Below, in pieces: positions 10,701-19,760 of a DNA stretch of 64,000 nt; position 1 is the first letter of the stretch; each line of letters begins with the position of its first letter. This DNA comes from Chionis minor. Lineage: Eukaryota > Chordata > Aves > Charadriiformes > Chionididae. The DNA is taken from positions 241,422 through 305,421 of the forward strand of contig VZSF01001078.1 in NCBI GenBank assembly GCA_013398295.1. Direction: 5' to 3'. A program made the position numbers and the translations under genes. Under the pieces are notes generated by a model. That model ran no database searches. It saw only the letters and a program-made list of their open reading frames with translations, and was not told the origin of the DNA.

Positions 10701-13700
10701 CTGTCTATTTTTACAATCGCTAAAAACAAATGAGACTCTTTGCTCCTCCGGTTTAATATAAAAGCTGTTCCGCAGAACCAGAAAAACCACAAAAATGTCA
10801 TGTTTTTGGCAATAAACCTCCTTTCATGTTATGACAGACTTTTGAGAGGGAGCGAGCAGAATAGGAGCTGCTATTAAAGTCATATTTTCCAGCTTTTCTA
10901 ACCCAACTTCTTCCCCTCCCCAAGCACACAGAGCACAAAGAAGGCCTACAGCTCCGACTTCGCCAAGGGGGCCCCCAGCCGCCACCACCCGTGGGGGACC
11001 GGCAGCCACCCACGCGGGGTGCAGCCCGCCCACCCCTTCGTCCAGGACCCCGCCATGCCCCCGCTCACCCCACCCAACACCCTGGCGCAGCTGGAGGAAG
11101 CGTGCCGCCGGCTCGCCGAGGTCTCCAAGCCGCAGAAGCAACGGTAACGGTGGTGGGAGGGATGGTCCTGGTCCCATGGCGGGGTCTGGGGGGCGGCAGG
11201 GCTGGGAGAGGTTTGCTGGGGGCCGGTTGAGCTCACCTTCAGCCGGCGCCGGGGCTGACGGCGGGCAAGGCGGTGGGAGAACGGGGAGGGGGTCCTCCCC
11301 GTCTAGGTAGAGGGTCAGCCATGGGGTCCGTGGGGACGCGTGATGGCATGGCTTGGCGGAGCCCCAAGGATGAGCCTCCTTGTTCCAACCCCACCCTACC
11401 CCGGCACAAATAGTTTGAATCCTAGGCTATTACTTCCACTCTTTTGATGGCTGTAATTTGCCCATTTTTCCTCTGGGACGGACTCCAGCTACATACCAAG
11501 TGGAGAATTGGACTGGTTATCGTTCATTTGGGTATGGAAGGATAAATTAGCCCACAGCATTTTTAATTCTTCCTTTGATTGTTTACAACATGTGAGGGTT
11601 GATACAAAGAGCAAACTTAACGACCCACAGGAGACTTCAATTAAGAAGACTGTATTTCAGCCATTTTTTTTAAAAGTTGGGTTTTTTTCTTTCTCTCTCT
11701 TTTTTTTTTTTNCTCCACTTCAGATGTTCAACCTCAAATCAGCAGAGGGATCGAAACCACTCCGCTGCCGTTCAGGGGGGAAACTCCCCTTTCTGCAATG
11801 CAAGTCTAACGACAGAAGAGTGAGTATTGCACGCGCAGAAAAGGATTGGGAAATACGTATATAGCATAATTATATTTTCATTAAATGGATTGTGCTTTGA
11901 AAAGAGAGGAAATTCTTGTATCTGAAATTCCGTCTTTCAAACATTCTTCTTAAAGAAAGAACAAAACATTTTCAAATCTTGTCTCTGGCTCTTTTTAACT
12001 TGCATTCCTGTAAAGTGGACAAAGATTGGATTAGTCTAATTACAGGATGGTTCTTTTAACAAGAAATCTGCTACAGAGAGGTCTAAAATGGCCTAAATAA
12101 TTAAAGTTTTCTTTCTTACCCTCTTCATCTTAAGCAACGAGTAATGTTTGAAGTCCAGACTGAGCCACCTGACTAGAGCCTTTCATTTTTAATTGGTTGA
12201 CCTTAAGTCCACCAGCTGTCTTTGCTAGCAGCTTTTTTTCTGAAGCCACTCTACAAAGACTTAGAACAAATTAGGAAGACTAAATTACTGCGGACTAACA
12301 CTTTGTGACCTTTTGACATGCCAAGTGTACATTGCCTCAGAAGCAGTTGTAGATTTGGCTGCATGCTACTCACTAGAGCGTTGCCATTTTGCTGGGTAAT
12401 ATTGTTTTAATTATTCTTTAAGAAGGGTTTCAGAGTGCAGATGACAAGATCCAGTTAATTTTGTCCTCACCGGGGGGAAATAAGATTACCTGTGCGCTTC
12501 AGGTGCAGGATCTGGCGGTGGTTTTGCTTTGTTAGCTGTTGGTGGTTGCAGGTGGTTTTGTGCGTGAGAGGAAAGTTTGGCAGATGCTTTGGATGGAGGC
12601 GGATGAAATGAGCCTTTTAAAACCCGAGGTGTTCAACACTGGGGCTGGTTGGGTAGAGAGTGGCCCACGGTGAGCCCTGCGCACGCTCACCTGGCCCGTG
12701 GTCCCGCTCCGCTGCCTCCGGCGAGCGGCTAAAACCTCCATCCCTCAGTTTTTCCCATCCGTAAGATGGGATGAGGTCTCTGCTGCCGGTGGCCGGGCGC
12801 TTGGCGAGGCCGCCATTCCCACCGTCCCGGCGAACAGGAGCTGTTGCCGGATCCCGCGGAAGGGCCCTGCAAACACAGCGTGACCAATTCGTGGCGAGTA
12901 CAGGAATATCTGACTTTTTGGGTCACACCCAGGATATTTCTGACCGGCGTTACGTGTGGCGGAAACGTGGCTGGGTTGAGCGCAGGGAAACGGCTTGTTC
13001 TCAAATGGAAAAATAGAGGGTTTTGTGTGTGTGTGTGTTTTCTGTTTTTCAGTCACAAAGAGCCAAAGAAACTGCCAGTTGTTCACACCTCTCAGTCGAG
13101 TGAGTTGGTTGTCACCTATTTTTTTTGCGGAGAAGAAATTCCCTACAGGAGGATGTTAAAGGCCCAGAGCCTGACACTTGGGCACTTTAAAGAACAGCTG
13201 AGCAAAAAGGGAAATTACAGGTAAGAACCTGTGATGTGTTTGTTCTTTAGGATATTCTAATAAGTCAAAAGAATAAGCAGGTATTTTGCAGGTCTGCCTG
13301 CAATAACACGTTTACCTCGTGTTTCAGAGGCTGTAGGTCTTCTTAGGCTCTTCCCACTCAAACCAGGAGCCACTTGGAGGTGGAGAAAGGGGTGCTGAGC
13401 TGCAGCGTGGCTGCGGGGCCACCTCCTCTCCATCTCCCTCCCCAGCCTCCTCCCCCAGTTGCATAAGGATGCGGGCTGGCAGGCTTCGTGCTCCAACCCT
13501 TGTCCAAACAGCTTGAATACAGGGAAAAGCTGGGATGGCCTCGCGGCAAAGGCATGGGGCGGTGGGGTTCAGTTTCCAAACTGGGGTCAGTATTCATCTT
13601 GGTGCTGGTCTCCTCCTTTGCTTACTCATTTAATTTTTTAATTTTTATAATTGTTTTAAATTTTTTTCTTTTTTTTTTTTTNATGGCCATAAATGCGGTC

Positions 13701-16700
13701 AGTGAAAGGTTGGGATGTTGCGTCTGAGGGGATGCTTAGCTGAGAAGCAGGGAGCTCACTTTTCTCTTCATTAGGGAAAAAACTTCTGCCCCGCAGGGAA
13801 AGCTCCACCAGCGATACCGAGTTCCTCCTCAGAAATGCCAACAAACCTTGCCTGTCTGGTTTCCAGGGCCCAGCTCCCAGTTTAACCAGTTTGCTGCTTC
13901 CCCCGCTCTTCTAGTTCCCATGGCACTAGCTTCACATTGGCTATTTTTGCTGCACTTTCCCAGTGGATCTGGGTGCTGGTGAGATCATCTGTTGGCCACT
14001 TCTGCAGGGTGAGCGGGGAGAGGGATGCTCCAACTTTAAGTTTTGAATTTGCGCTGAATTTGGTGCTTCTTCAGAGAGCCAGAAGGCTTGCCCTGGAACT
14101 GGCAGCCTCTGATTTAAGCTCCAGACCATCATTTGGGTTTGGTAGGAGGACTTTCCCAGCTGGTACTCCCAACCCTGCCATTGGAAGGTCCACCTATGCA
14201 GATGGGAGGTGGGTCACGCAAGGGTGCTTGTGGGCTGGGGGATGCTGAACTGGAGTTTGTGGCTGTTGCAGAGTGGGGCTGGAACACGGCCAATCCGGCC
14301 CCAAAAACCATCTTTGCAGCCCACCCAGCTGCCATCAGATGGCAGCAACCTGCAAGTACACCCAACCTGGCCAACCTCCAGGAGAGGTCCTTGGGCTTCT
14401 TGCACCATTGGCGCCATTTTCCAGCCCTTGAAGCCCCTCCTGTCCCACCACGCTCCTCCTCCGGCTGGTGCCGCCTCACTCCCCAGTTGCAGCCCAGTTT
14501 CCCTCACTTCATCACTGGTCTGCCACTGCTCTGATGGCTGTGTAGTCCCACCCCCTTCCTGAAAAAAACCCACCTTTTTTTGGTTGGTTGGTTGGTTGGT
14601 TTTTGTGCCCTTTTTGTGCGATGCCCGAGTGCGGGAGTCAGCTCCTAAAACCTCTGTGGCCTGAAAGTCCCTCCAGGTGCAATTATTTGTGCCTTGTCAG
14701 ACTGTAATTACTTTGGAAAATGTTTTTAAGTGACTGACAAGGATGAAACAACGTTTTGCTTAGATCTCACCCCTTTACACCTGGGTAAAGACAATACAGA
14801 AATTTATAAAAGGAACTTGGGTACGTGCCCAGTATTTTATCTTGCACAGACACAAGGTGAAACTAATTACACAAATGTGTGTACCTCCAGGGAATCATTT
14901 TGATCTAAGCTTTGACTTTTGGCTGGACTTTGAGTGAAACTGCAGGTGACCTTCAGGGAAGAGGTCCGCAGTGCCCGGAGTAGCATGTGTGTTATGGGGA
15001 GGCACTAACTAGGCTGCTTTGGTCACATCTGGCATTGATTTCTTTTTAAGGCACATTTAATAAGCATGTCTTTGAAGCCCTTGCCTTTCATTTAATGCAC
15101 AAAGACATGCAGAAATGCTCCGCTCTCCAAATTCTTTATTGATTGGATCAGTTTGCGAGGCGGGTACCTGGGGCTCCCGCGATGCCAGAGCCGTGCGGCT
15201 GGCCCTGCCGTGGGGCAGCCGCCGGGGAAATCGCCGCTTTGCTTCCCCCCCCCCCAAAAAAAAAAAAAAGAAGGAATTAAGCAGTGATTTAATACTGATG
15301 GCGTTAACAAAAAACAAACATACACGCACAAAAAAACTGGGTGGTGTCGGGTAATCTGAAGATGGCAGCGGTTCAAAACAGAGCTGTAACGCCAGGCCTG
15401 CTCGCCTCGATTGGTGCCAGATGTCCCAAAAAATTTTTAAAAAAAGAAAAAAAAGAGAGCAAAGCTTGCCACATAAAATATGTTTCAATGGAAAGCCCAT
15501 TTCTGAGCAAATAAGAGCAGAGTGACTTGTTTGAAGATGTTGTAGGGGAGGATTTTATTATTTTTTTTGCTTGGCCTCCTCTTTTTTTTGCTTTTTTCCC
15601 CCCTTTTTTCTGGGTGAAATAAGGTTGTAATTATGTAAAAGGTCATAGCGTGTTTTCTCAAATAAAAATTTTGTAAACACAGCCAGCACTTGGGCTTGTG
15701 GAGGAAGTTATTGGGAAGAGCGGCTGTTATCTGGAGAGGGGCGGAGAATGGGAAAGGGAAGAGAAAGTTCTTTGTAATTCATTCAAACTTTCCTTGGGTT
15801 TTTTTGGTTTTGTTTCAAGGCTGCTGGCCTGGGGAATTGTGGCCTTGACCTGCAGCGGGAACGTTGGTGGGAGTTGGGCCATTGACTTCAATGAGCGCAG
15901 GCTCTGAAGGACTTAAATCAGATGTTTTTCCTTGCTGAGCCATTAAAGACGCAACATGTGTCAATTCAGCTTGGAGTGACTTTACAAAAATAAATCCTAA
16001 TCGTACCTTGGCTAAATGGAGCTGGTTTCATCTCTTGGACTAAAAAGCCAGCTTTTATCCCCTACCAAAATAATTTTAACGTACCCTAAAAAATAAATAG
16101 ATATGCAAGCCGTTGTTACTGAGTATTTTAAAAATGTCTAATGGAATGGTCACTGAAAAAAAAAAAATCAAACAAATTCTAAGACTTTGCCATGGCTGTT
16201 TCAGTTTTAGTAGTAAAAGTGAGTCTAATCTGCTGTCCTTTCCCATCCTAAAAAAATAATAATTGCAAACCCCTTTCCCCTAACAAACAGCTGCCAACCC
16301 CGGTTGTCTGGAAACTACAGGGGAGGGCTGTGGGAGGGGTTAATTTATTTTTTTTTTTATATCCATTTTTTCTTTGTAAGCCATCGGATGGAGGTTTTTC
16401 CGTCCCTGGCGATCAGATAGCAAAGCCCTTTTCCGAGGGAGCAGGCATGTCCGAGGAGGTGTGCGGCGGCAGACGGACAGGCTCCCTAAATGCTACCCCT
16501 CTGAATGGAAGCCCTTCATTTGTGCATATGCAATTAAGCAGCCTTAGAAGGAAGAAAGCTCCAAACGGGATAAAAGGAACCTTTAATCAAGAAGCTGAAC
16601 GGTCTAATTCAGGATAATAGAGGGGTCCTTACTGTTTGACACGGGAGGGGTGGGGGTGCGTTTTGTCTCGGGGAGCGTTGGCTTCGTGATCCCGGGACCC

Positions 16701-17560
16701 AGAGCCAAAGAGCAGGAATGCAGGACGCTGCTGCTTGACCTCCCGGTGTCACATCCCGCAGGCTGGAGCGGGGCTGCTCCGCGCCTCCCGACTGCTGGGA
16801 AGCGTCGGGGAAACAAACGCCGGAGTTTCTGTCACTTCAAATGGATACGTGGATTGGGTGTTCCGAATGCGCGGCTCCCGGGTTGGGGTTTTTTTGGGTA
16901 CGTGTACCACGGAGTTTCAGCTTTTGCCTTGCAGGAAGCTGGGATGGTTTTCTTCTAAGCCATCCGTACGCCTGAAAAGCCTCTCCTTTTAATAACAGTT
17001 GCTAATTTTAATGTTGGGCTTCAGCTTTGAAACAAGAAAACACATGAAAGAAAGAAGGTGGGGAGAGAGAGAGGAACCTTAAGAATGCTTTGCTTTGAAA
17101 TTCTATTTATTTATTTTTTAAATAAGATATTTGACCAGAAATCACTGCGCTTTCTGCTTTTTCTTTACGGCTGAGGATATCCACTGCCAACACGTGTCAT
17201 CATTTACTCGCTGTAGGAGCTGCTGTCATGGCCCTGCTCTCTCTGTCCCATCACCCTCCCTGCAGCCCCGGGGATGCTCTCAGGTTGCTGGACCGGAGCA
17301 TCCCTGAGGTTTTTCCAGGCGGAGGAGTATCCTCGGAGGGAGAGATTGGAAATGTTGTGGTTAAAAGGACTGGCAAAGCATCCTTTGCTTTACCTTTTGA
17401 TTTTTAACTGTGTTTTAATTCTCCTTACCACAGATACTACTTCAAAAAAGCAAGCGACGAGTTTGACTGCGGTGCGGTGTTTGAAGAGATTTGGGAAGAT
17501 GAAACCATCCTGCCGATGTACGAAGGAAGGATTCTTGGGAAAGTAGAAAGGATCGATTGA
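1588..17560 (+). CDS. AXIN2: AXIN2 (axin-2/conductin), nine 3' coding exons; 5' part outside window
   Basis: Axin-2 is a cytoplasmic scaffold that brings GSK3, CK1, APC and beta-catenin together so that beta-catenin is phosphorylated and destroyed. It is itself induced by Wnt signalling and acts as a feedback brake. The exons are 1588-1728, 7201-7303, 9478-9618, 9826-10322, 10458-10640, 10925-11143, 11724-11819, 13053-13220 and 17434-17560. Joined, they give 1675 nt with one open frame: 557 codons after the split first codon, then TGA. Protein order: SFKR...SMTDSS acidic/serine segment, GSK3-binding helix region, beta-catenin-binding segment ([14 protein letters not shown]), a histidine-rich [11 protein letters not shown] stretch, a variable linker, and the DIX domain ending in GKVERID. 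AXIN1 is excluded because the linker and C-terminus match AXIN2. By the mammalian 11-exon layout these are exons 3 to 11. The large exon with the start codon, tankyrase-binding and RGS regions is missing upstream. Confidence 0.97.
1729..7200 (+). other. AXIN2: AXIN2 intron 3 (mammalian numbering)
   Basis: A 5.5-kb intron with a GTAAGT donor and a GTGTGCAG acceptor. It contains several T-runs (for example around 2753-2772 and 4821-4850) and an unresolved N at 3993 in AT-rich sequence. Many ORFs of 60-170 codons occur on both strands, but none matches a family I recognise. I see no repeat copy or hidden exon. Confidence 0.8.
7201..7303 (+). CDS. AXIN2: AXIN2 exon (exon 4 equivalent)
   Basis: This 103-nt exon begins after GTGTGCAG and ends before GTAAGT. 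It encodes [19 protein letters not shown] followed by [15 protein letters not shown]. This is the strongly conserved axin block just before the GSK3-binding segment. One base completes the split valine codon, and the exon ends on a full codon. It sits alone between a 5.5-kb and a 2.2-kb intron. Confidence 0.97.
8115..8123 (+). promoter_or_regulatory. TCF/LEF motif in AXIN2 intron 4
   Basis: GCTTTGATC fits the strict TCF/LEF consensus SCTTTGATS. About two matches to this pattern are expected by chance in 64 kb, so on its own it is weak. Its place inside a Wnt target gene makes it worth noting. Confidence 0.3.
8285..8391 (+). repeat. G-rich low-complexity tract, G-quadruplex-prone
   Basis: About 105 bases made almost entirely of G runs of 3-10 separated by single A, T or C, with an unresolved N at 8328. 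Many four-run sets fit the G3+N1-7 pattern for G-quadruplexes on the coding strand. Such tracts often break sequencing, which explains the N. Confidence 0.85.
8717..8965 (+). repeat. First copy of a 249-bp duplication ending at an N
   Basis: This T-rich block is repeated at a constant offset of 250 bases (8967-9215). The copies are identical except for a few bases next to the join. The copy stops exactly at N 8966, and the second begins exactly after it. This is the pattern of two contig ends that overlap but were not merged. Confidence 0.85.
8967..9215 (+). repeat. Second copy of the 249-bp duplication
   Basis: It starts right after the unresolved base at 8966 and repeats 8717-8965. Beyond 9215 the sequence runs on uninterrupted into the exon at 9478. 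It is probably the same genomic piece as the first copy. Confidence 0.85.
9478..9618 (+). CDS. AXIN2: AXIN2 exon with GSK3-binding segment (exon 5 equivalent)
   Basis: This 141-nt exon (47 codons) begins after CTTGTAG and ends before GTAGGA. It encodes [20 protein letters not shown], then LISRLEKLK and [10 protein letters not shown]. In axins the VEP..FA.ELI.RLE pattern forms the amphipathic helix that docks on GSK3-beta, so this exon carries the GSK3-interaction segment. Both ends are in phase 0. The following intron is short, a multiple of three and free of in-frame stops. Confidence 0.97.
9619..9825 (+). other. AXIN2: AXIN2 intron 5: short, in frame, without stops
   Basis: The 207-base intron (69 codons) separates two phase-0 exon ends. 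Reading straight through it in the AXIN2 frame meets no stop, so retention would insert 69 residues between the GSK3-binding and beta-catenin-binding segments. The splice sites (GTAGGA donor, CCGGCAG acceptor) are good, so normal removal is expected. Its inferred translation has no recognisable motif. Confidence 0.85.
9826..10322 (+). CDS. AXIN2: AXIN2 exon with beta-catenin-binding segment and His-rich stretch (exon 6 equivalent)
   Basis: This 497-nt exon begins after CCGGCAG and ends before GTAAGT, leaving two bases (GG) for the next exon. It contains [20 protein letters not shown] and then [15 protein letters not shown], the helix by which axins bind beta-catenin armadillo repeats. Next comes SPRSRSPD and the histidine-rich [11 protein letters not shown] motif, then a cysteine-rich piece with [15 protein letters not shown]. 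Compared with human AXIN2, as I remember it, the segment after SPRSRSPD is shorter and lacks a run of six histidines. The exon is very GC-rich, so long but meaningless ORFs occur in other frames here. Confidence 0.97.
10455..10460 (+). promoter_or_regulatory. AXIN2: NAGNAG tandem splice acceptor
   Basis: CAGCAG at the acceptor of the exon 7 equivalent. Use of the first AG includes an arginine codon; use of the second removes three bases and that residue, leaving the frame unchanged. NAGNAG acceptors are a well-known source of one-residue isoforms. Confidence 0.6.
10458..10640 (+). CDS. AXIN2: AXIN2 linker exon, symmetric cassette (exon 7 equivalent)
   Basis: This 183-nt exon has phases that let it be skipped in frame (61 residues). 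It encodes a variable, glycine-rich linker starting [12 protein letters not shown] and ends in the conserved [12 protein letters not shown] block. The acceptor is a CAGCAG tandem. I chose the first AG (10456-10457) because it keeps the glycine-arginine seen in the human protein; the second AG would drop one arginine. The donor is AG|GTAAAT. The exon contains two G6 tracts (10525-10530 and 10560-10565). In mammals an AXIN2 isoform lacks one in-frame exon in this part of the gene. Confidence 0.95.
10925..11143 (+). CDS. AXIN2: AXIN2 exon (exon 8 equivalent)
   Basis: This 219-nt exon begins after CCCCAAG and ends before GTAACG. It encodes [12 protein letters not shown], a variable serine/histidine-rich middle, and then the conserved [20 protein letters not shown] and [13 protein letters not shown]. 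The final two bases (CG) are completed by the next exon to arginine. In human AXIN2 this exon carries a G7 run often shifted in mismatch-repair-deficient tumours. Here the matching place (10993-10997) has only five Gs. Confidence 0.96.
11144..11723 (+). other. AXIN2: AXIN2 intron 8
   Basis: A 580-base intron, GC-rich in its first half and AT-rich in its second. The second half has TCF/LEF-like cores CCTTTGATT (11572-11580) and TACAAAG (11603-11609). It ends in a long pyrimidine tract with an N at 11712. No exon is seen. Confidence 0.8.
11724..11819 (+). CDS. AXIN2: AXIN2 exon (exon 9 equivalent)
   Basis: This 96-nt exon begins after CCACTTCAG and ends before GTGAGT. It encodes [19 protein letters not shown] and then [12 protein letters not shown], a poorly conserved linker between the [15 protein letters not shown] block and the DIX domain. 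The QQRDRNHSA core matches human AXIN2. The polypyrimidine tract is long, and an unresolved N lies inside it at 11712. The AG and the coding sequence are intact. Confidence 0.95.
11820..13052 (+). other. AXIN2: AXIN2 intron 9
   Basis: A 1.2-kb intron, AT-rich up to about 12.5 kb and GC-richer around 12.65-12.87 kb. It has a short GT microsatellite (about 13025-13040) just before the acceptor. No exon, repeat copy or RNA gene is recognisable. Confidence 0.8.
13053..13220 (+). CDS. AXIN2: AXIN2 exon, first part of DIX domain (exon 10 equivalent)
   Basis: This 168-nt exon begins after CTGTTTTTCAG and ends before GTAAGA. It encodes [19 protein letters not shown] and continues with [30 protein letters not shown] and SKKGNYR. 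From SELVVTYFF onward this is the DIX domain, the ubiquitin-like fold by which axins and Dishevelled polymerise head to tail. The split codon at the 3' end (AG) is completed by the last exon. Confidence 0.97.
13221..17433 (+). other. AXIN2: AXIN2 intron 10
   Basis: A 4.2-kb intron. It includes an unresolved N at 13682 after a T-run, a TTGG tetranucleotide repeat (14580-14602), a C11A14 run (15245-15269), and an AT-rich repeat-free block at about 14680-14960 that could be conserved regulatory sequence. ORFs here do not match known families. Confidence 0.8.
14580..14602 (+). repeat. TTGG simple repeat
   Basis: About five and a half units of TTGG in tandem inside AXIN2 intron 10. It is a short microsatellite with no sign of function. 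Confidence 0.85.
17434..17560 (+). CDS. AXIN2: AXIN2 last coding exon, end of DIX domain and stop (exon 11 equivalent)
   Basis: The coding part is 127 nt including TGA at 17558-17560. The acceptor is CTTACCACAG. It encodes [19 protein letters not shown], then [14 protein letters not shown] and LGKVERID. These are the last strands of the DIX domain and the usual axin C-terminus. The size equals the mammalian exon, so the C-terminus is complete. A 4.2-kb intron separates it from the preceding exon. Confidence 0.97.
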
Positions 17561-17736
17561 TGGCATCTGTGTTTCTTAAGAAAAGTTAAGCTAGAAAAGT
17601 CTTTGGACACACAATAGTAGTGATGACAAGGAAAAAAAAAAAAACAAAACTCTGAAGGAAAGTTTTGAACCAATGAAGAAAAAAAGTGAAGTCTATGAAG
17701 ACTTTGCTGAATTAGCCTTAGAGGAAAAAAAATGGC

Positions 17737-17940
17737 ATTTATTATTCATGAGTTGGGTACTGAGATGATAAAACCCCTGAACTATTTATTAAAAACATGA
17801 CCACTGTTGGCTATTGGAGATGCAGACCGTGTTTGAGAGACTTCCATACATAATATATGATTTCCTGGGGATCTGAAATCTATGGACTAAGAGAAACTGT
17901 GTATAGCTTACCTTAACAGTAATCCTTATTGATATTTATT
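17737..17940 (+). promoter_or_regulatory. AXIN2: AU-rich elements in the AXIN2 3' UTR
   Basis: Three copies of the ATTTATT core lie at 17737-17743, 17784-17790 and 17934-17940, the last two within TATTTATT. AUUUA-type elements usually shorten mRNA life, which would suit a feedback inhibitor that must switch off quickly. The motifs are seen directly; their function is inferred. Confidence 0.45.
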
Positions 17941-18198
17941 GAACAGTCTGTTTTCCCTTAAGTCCAGTTTTTGGATATGCTGCTTTAACAATGGAGAAGA
18001 GAGGGGCTGGGAAGTGGGGTGATGGGAGGAAGGATTATTTTATTTTTTTATATTGTTCCCACTATCTAAAATTTAGGAGTTTGGCTACGAGTGCATTCGT
18101 GATTTTTTTAAAATTTTTTTTTTTTTTAAGGGGGAGGAGGGAAAAAGTGACGTTGTGCCCAGTATTTCTCCGAGTGAAGATAAAACTTCTCGAAAGAA

Positions 18199-18224
18199 AT
18201 AATAATAGTAATAATAATAATAAA
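18199..18224 (+). repeat. AAT microsatellite in the AXIN2 3' UTR
   Basis: About eight AAT units with one AGT interruption. It is likely length-polymorphic, and it lies within the transcribed 3' UTR. Confidence 0.8.
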
Positions 18225-18297
18225 AGTCAAAATAAAAATACTGTCCTACCATTCATCTAGAGACCGGTGCATTTTAATCTATGCTGCTCTAAGTTGA

Positions 18298-18303
18298 AAT
18301 AAA
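18298..18303 (+). terminator. AXIN2: Possible proximal poly(A) signal AATAAA
   Basis: A canonical AATAAA lies about 740 nt after the AXIN2 stop codon. The 40 bases after it lack an obvious GT-rich downstream element, and similar transcript-like sequence continues to 19.2 kb. It is therefore at most an alternative, proximal site. Confidence 0.3.
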
Positions 18304-19200
18304 GGTCTTAAGCGTTAAATAATGTTAGATGCAATATAACAATAGCGACTTGCTACTTTGTCCATGGATTTCTGCGGGGTGAGGCTTTTGCTTAGCTGCT
18401 GCCAGGGGCGAGGGCGCCGTGTCCGGTGCCTCTCTCGGTGGAGGCGAGGCAGAGCGGAACCCTGAGCCCGGGAGAGCTGTAGAAGGAGCCATCCCCGTCC
18501 CGTTTCTGTACTTAGCACACCAAAAGGACACGTTGCGAAAGCCAGGTTTTAAAAAAAAAAACACCCAACCGTATGTNCGTATGGTGAAAATATTAATACA
18601 CTATCTCTAGTGTTTTTAAAATTTAATCAGTACAGTACCTGTGCCTGCATGGTGTTACGAGACCATGCGTCGCCCTATATTCAGGGTTCAAGCTTTCCCT
18701 TGTTTGTTTAAGGGGTTTATGTATAAATATATTTTATGCCTTTTATTACAAGTCCTGTACTCATGACTTTTGCCATGGCATTTTGTTCTACTTATACTGT
18801 AAATTATGCATTATAAAGAGTTTCATTTAAAAAAAAAAAATTACTNCAACTTCTCTTTCAGTGACGTGTAACTACGATGGGGCGTTATTTCCAGATCGGT
18901 GTGGAGCGCATGATTCGTTGTGTGGTGGGTTTTTGGGTTGGGTTGTGGTTGTTTTGGTGGTTTGTCGTGGTTGTTATTTTTGTTGTTTCTTTTTTTTTTT
19001 TTTTTTTTTCTTTTCCTTCCAATGTTGCCCTTCTTTAATGTGTCATCTTCCCTGATTCCTTTGCTGTAACTGGTACCAAAGAGAATTGTCTGTGATATTT
19101 AGCGAGGCCCCTAGGATTCAGACTTTTTTTCCAAAGTCTCTGTGCTAGACCTGGGGTGCNCTTGGTACAATAATTATTGTAATTAAGAGATGTAGCCTTT

Positions 19201-19206
19201 ATTAAA
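19201..19206 (+). terminator. AXIN2: Distal poly(A) signal ATTAAA of AXIN2
   Basis: ATTAAA, the commonest variant signal, is followed about 15-20 nt later by TTTCAAATTAATATTG and then by a T- and GT-rich run (19235-19275) that can serve as the downstream element. It closes an AT-rich UTR-like stretch, and GC-rich unrelated sequence begins at about 19.4 kb. Confidence 0.65.
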
Positions 19207-19454
19207 ATTTTATATTTTTCAAATTAATATTGTCTGACTTTTTTTTTTTTGTTGTTTGCTTGTTTTTTTGTTTTTCCACCCTTAATGCCGTAAAAGGTTT
19301 CTTCTCACGTATGGTGGTAGCTGGAAACAGTAGCTGAACCTTGTCCTGCCTTGTTTCCAGCTGTTCCTGCTGGGAAGCGGTTTCAGCTCAAGTAGGCAAG
19401 GCAAAGGCTGGGGCTGCACATCAGGGCGGTGGTTAAACCACTTCCAGCTCCTTC

Positions 19455-19760
19455 AGGGAAATTTAGCGTCATCCAACTGCGCCGCCCAGCCCACCTCGGG
19501 GGGCAGAGACCTGATGGGGGGCTGGTGGAGGAGCCGGGACCTTCTCTTGCTCCGGCGCCAGGGAGGGCTGGTCCAAGGGGTGGACATGGTGGGCGCAGGG
19601 CTGGAGCGCTGCGAAGCCAGGGCACGTCGGGGGGCTGCTCCGTCGGCGACGGGGGGCAGTCGCAGCCCTGCGCAGGTGCGATGGAGCTGGGGGGGCTCAT
19701 CCGCATCACCTGCCGGAGCGAAACCCGGCTTCGTGATGCCCTGGCCAAGGCGGGAGGGAC
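19455..19760. other. CpG-rich patch just beyond the AXIN2 poly(A) site
   Basis: By hand count there are about 27 CpG in 360 bases of strongly GC-rich sequence, close to the usual CpG-island limit. It begins only about 230 bases after the AXIN2 3' end. It could be a small CpG island or a GC-rich avian patch. No exon or promoter motif is clear. Confidence 0.4.

Larger units (their letters stand above)
17561..19223 (+). other. AXIN2: AXIN2 3' untranslated region
   Basis: About 1.66 kb between the stop codon and the inferred cleavage site after the ATTAAA signal. It is AT-rich, with AU-rich elements near its start, an AAT microsatellite around 18199-18224, and a long T-rich stretch at 18963-19012. 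Three single unresolved bases (18577, 18846, 19160) mark assembly joins, so the true length may differ slightly. The closing stretch around 19165-19220 resembles the mammalian AXIN2 transcript end as I remember it. The exact 3' end is inferred. Confidence 0.75.

Noticed and set aside
15870..15906. CCATTGACTTCAATGAGC, resembling a motif common in amniote interspersed repeats
   Set aside because: Only a short stretch matches what I remember, and no element boundaries can be seen. A repeat-library search would be decisive.
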